The translations under genes were made by a program, and so were the position numbers. Of a stretch of DNA of 64,000 nt, positions 62,286-64,000 are shown one piece after another. The stretch's first letter is position 1; each line of letters starts with the position of its first letter. Under the pieces are notes generated by a model. The model made no database searches and was not told the DNA's origin. It saw only the letters and a list, made by a program, of their open reading frames with translations. The stretch comes from Chromobacterium paludis (GTDB taxonomy: Bacteria > Pseudomonadota > Gammaproteobacteria > Burkholderiales > Chromobacteriaceae), in NCBI RefSeq assembly GCF_008275125.1, contig NZ_CP043473.1, positions 3,534,001 through 3,598,000 on the forward strand. The letters run 5' to 3'.

Positions 62286-64000
62286 TCACTTGGCGGCGGA
62301 CGGCTTGCGGCTGCGCGCCGCCCGCGTCTTCTTTGCCGGCTCCGGCGCGGCGCTGGGGGTTGCCGCCGCCACGGCCGGCGCTTCCGGCGCCGGCGGCCGG
62401 GCGCCGCGCACGCCCATGGCCAGCGCCATGCGTCCCAGCCGCTGCTGCTTGTCCACGCTAATGGGGCCGGCCGCCGACAACAGCAGCATCACCAGCTCCA
62501 GCGCCATTTCGCGCTGCGGATCGGTGGGCAGCAGGTCCTTGACCGTGGCCAGCGCGCGTTTCTCGTCGTTGCGCACCAGCCAGGTCTGGCGCCGCACCAC
62601 CTGCTTGAAGGCTTCCAGCGTCAGCTCCTCGCCCATGCCGGTATCTTGCATCACGCGGCGAATGGCATTGAAGGGACGCACGTCCACCACGCCATTGCCG
62701 ATGGCGACGTAGATCAGCAAGCGCAGGAAGCCGTCCACCGCGCCGCCTTCGGAGTAATGCTGCTCCAGCTCGCGCTTCTTCAGGCGCAGCATCTCCTCGC
62801 GCTCCCAGCCGGCGTGGTAGCCGCGCACCAGCGCGCGCTTGGGGGGCAGGCCCACCAGGGCGGCGGTCAGGGGCGCGTCGTAAACGGCGCGGAAAGTCAT
62901 TTCCTTCAGCGCGTCGCGCTGGTCGCGGTAGCCATCCAGCCAGCTAGCCGTCCAGTCCGACACCGTCTGCTGCCACTGCCAGAACAGATTGTCCTGGCCG
63001 ACCGGTTGGCGCGCCGCCCTCGCCTTGGCCGCCCAGTCCGGCAGGGCCGCCAATAAGGGATTGCGGCTGGAGAACCAGCGCCGCTCCACGCGCGACGGGT
63101 GCGACTCGCGCAATGCATGCGCCGTCCACGGCGAGGTGCAGGCTTTGATCCAGGGAGAGACGAAGCTGTCGTACAGCTGCTGGTTCATCTCCGCCACCCG
63201 CTTCACCACCTGGAAGGCCCGCTCGCCCTCGCGGCCATCGCCCAAGGCCAGGATGTCCTCCAGCTCGCGCGGCTCAAAGCGGATGACGTAGCGGCCCTGC
63301 AGATACTGCAGGCCCGGCGTTTCCGGGTAGGTGTCCAGGATCACCGCCTCATAGAGGCCTGGCGGCAATACGTCTATCAGGTCCAGCGCGCTGGCCAGCT
63401 CGCTGTGCTCCTTGTTAGCCACGCCGGCGGAGACGAAGATGCCCAGGTGGCCGATCTGCTCGTGCAGGCAATAGACGATGGTCTGCTCGTTGCTGCGGAT
63501 GTCCTCCACGTTGTTGTAGAGGTCCGCTATCCAGTACAGCGCCTGCTGCGGCGGCGTGATGTTGTCGCCCCAGGACGCGAACACGATGATGGGCGAGCGG
63601 ATCTGCCTGAGGTCTATGCGCACCGCGCCGTCATCCAGGTAGACCTCGCCGCGGCTCAGCCGGTTGCCCACGAACAGGTTCTGGCTGATCCACTCCATCT
63701 CTTCCTTGTTCAGCAGGTAGTGGCCGCCCCACCAGCGCTCGAACTCCAGGAAGCGATTGCGCTCCTTGTCGATGTTGGCATACAGGTGATAGCCCTTCTT
63801 CCAGTAGGTATTGGCCGGGTCCAGCTGCTCGAAGTTGGACACCAGATGCGCGCCGTCGAACTGGCCGTGGCCCAGATCGCCGGTCAGCGACGCCAGCCAG
63901 GTGCCGCCCAGCAAGCCGCCCTGGTAGCGCATCGGGTTCTTGCCGGCCACGCCGGCCCAGTAGGACAGGGGCGAGCCGGCCAGCAGTATCGGGCCGACAT
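62286..64000 (-). CDS. DUF3141 protein (PHA-synthase-like alpha/beta hydrolase), C-terminal part
   Basis: At least 571 codons of a large DUF3141 protein, cut at the window edge; the N-terminus is missing. The family is related to poly(3-hydroxyalkanoate) synthases and hydrolases. An N-terminal piece reads PILLAGSPLSYWAG, then AHLVSNFEQLDPANTYWKKGYHLYANID, the strand PIIVFASWGDNITPP and HEQIGHLGIFVS, probably carrying the catalytic Asp and His. The C-terminal about 250 residues are helical and end in an Ala/Pro/Lys-rich tail. It may act in storage-polymer or lipid metabolism; unproven. Confidence 0.82.
   Translation of the reverse strand, partial: VGPILLAGSPLSYWAGVAGKNPMRYQGGLLGGTWLASLTGDLGHGQFDGAHLVSNFEQLDPANTYWKKGYHLYANIDKERNRFLEFERWWGGHYLLNKEEMEWISQNLFVGNRLSRGEVYLDDGAVRIDLRQIRSPIIVFASWGDNITPPQQALYWIADLYNNVEDIRSNEQTIVYCLHEQIGHLGIFVSAGVANKEHSELASALDLIDVLPPGLYEAVILDTYPETPGLQYLQGRYVIRFEPRELEDILALGDGREGERAFQVVKRVAEMNQQLYDSFVSPWIKACTSPWTAHALRESHPSRVERRWFSSRNPLLAALPDWAAKARAARQPVGQDNLFWQWQQTVSDWTASWLDGYRDQRDALKEMTFRAVYDAPLTAALVGLPPKRALVRGYHAGWEREEMLRLKKRELEQHYSEGGAVDGFLRLLIYVAIGNGVVDVRPFNAIRRVMQDTGMGEELTLEAFKQVVRRQTWLVRNDEKRALATVKDLLPTDPQREMALELVMLLLSAAGPISVDKQQRLGRMALAMGVRGARPPAPEAPAVAAATPSAAPEPAKKTRAARSRKPSAAK

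Overview
The window is a GC-rich bacterial chromosome segment with short intergenic gaps and strong use of G or C at third codon positions. The gene set (HutC-controlled hut operon, E. coli-type pyrBI with a leader peptide, fused indolepyruvate:ferredoxin oxidoreductase, two Vibrio TLH-like lecithinases) suggests a betaproteobacterium of the Neisseriales, most likely Chromobacterium or a close relative. That assignment is inference from gene content; no rRNA or tRNA gene was found to confirm it.

Layout. 1-7.9 kb: start of an aldehyde dehydrogenase gene with a sigma-54 promoter, divergent from an AcoR-type activator; then rsuA, a MASE1-PAS-GGDEF diguanylate cyclase, a TetR regulator, a two-domain acetyltransferase and a periplasmic binding protein. 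8-17.8 kb: RhlE helicase, an LprI-like protein, YaeQ, a YgjP-type metallopeptidase, an RBBP9-type hydrolase, two more binding proteins, a DUF2059 protein, a NYN/OST-HTH protein, a Pat-like acetyltransferase and a ClC channel. 17.9-21.7 kb: pyrB-pyrI behind a legible promoter, leader peptide and attenuator; an HD-GYP protein; an inverted REP pair; rsmE. 21.8-29.8 kb: an inositol monophosphatase-type gene, a small zinc ribbon, two paralogous secreted lecithinases around an RlmI-like methyltransferase, a second HD-GYP protein, an esterase and gmhA.

29.8-33.6 kb is a prophage remnant. It has an S24 (LexA/CI-type) repressor, a Mor-type late activator, an M15 endolysin, a putative holin, an inner spanin with the outer-spanin lipoprotein nested in another frame, a TraR zinc finger, a small coiled-coil membrane protein and a Mu gp37-like protein. 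Head, terminase, sheath and transposase genes are missing. Five copies of a TTTAGAA-type motif in the repressor control region look like its operators.

33.7-36.6 kb is a tightly overlapping leftward operon (acetyltransferase, methyltransferase, AlaX, EamA transporter) whose last gene carries an in-frame TAG. 36.8-40.8 kb holds a small membrane protein, an aromatic aminotransferase, a questin-oxidase-like protein and two hypothetical genes. 41.1-47.7 kb is the hut system (hutC, then hutI-hutG-hutU-hutH) with two TGTATATACA operators. 47.8-64 kb contains housekeeping and metabolic genes: an Mpo1-like protein, YeaD, an M3 peptidase, a double acetyltransferase, RarD, the indolepyruvate oxidoreductase behind a LiuR-like site, CobB, a MazG-like enzyme, a GST, a VF530 protein and a truncated DUF3141 gene.

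Three layers cut across the genes. Four ParB-binding (parS) sites, two exact and two with one mismatch, lie between 21.5 and 61.2 kb, suggesting proximity to the replication origin. Three REP elements share the head GTAGGGCGGA, and two of them supply the stop codons of the flanking genes. Many small-molecule control sites are directly readable (sigma-54/AcoR, pyrBI attenuation, HutC, LiuR-like). No CRISPR array, insertion sequence or secretion-system cluster was seen, and I found no single gene cluster that I would call a new system.
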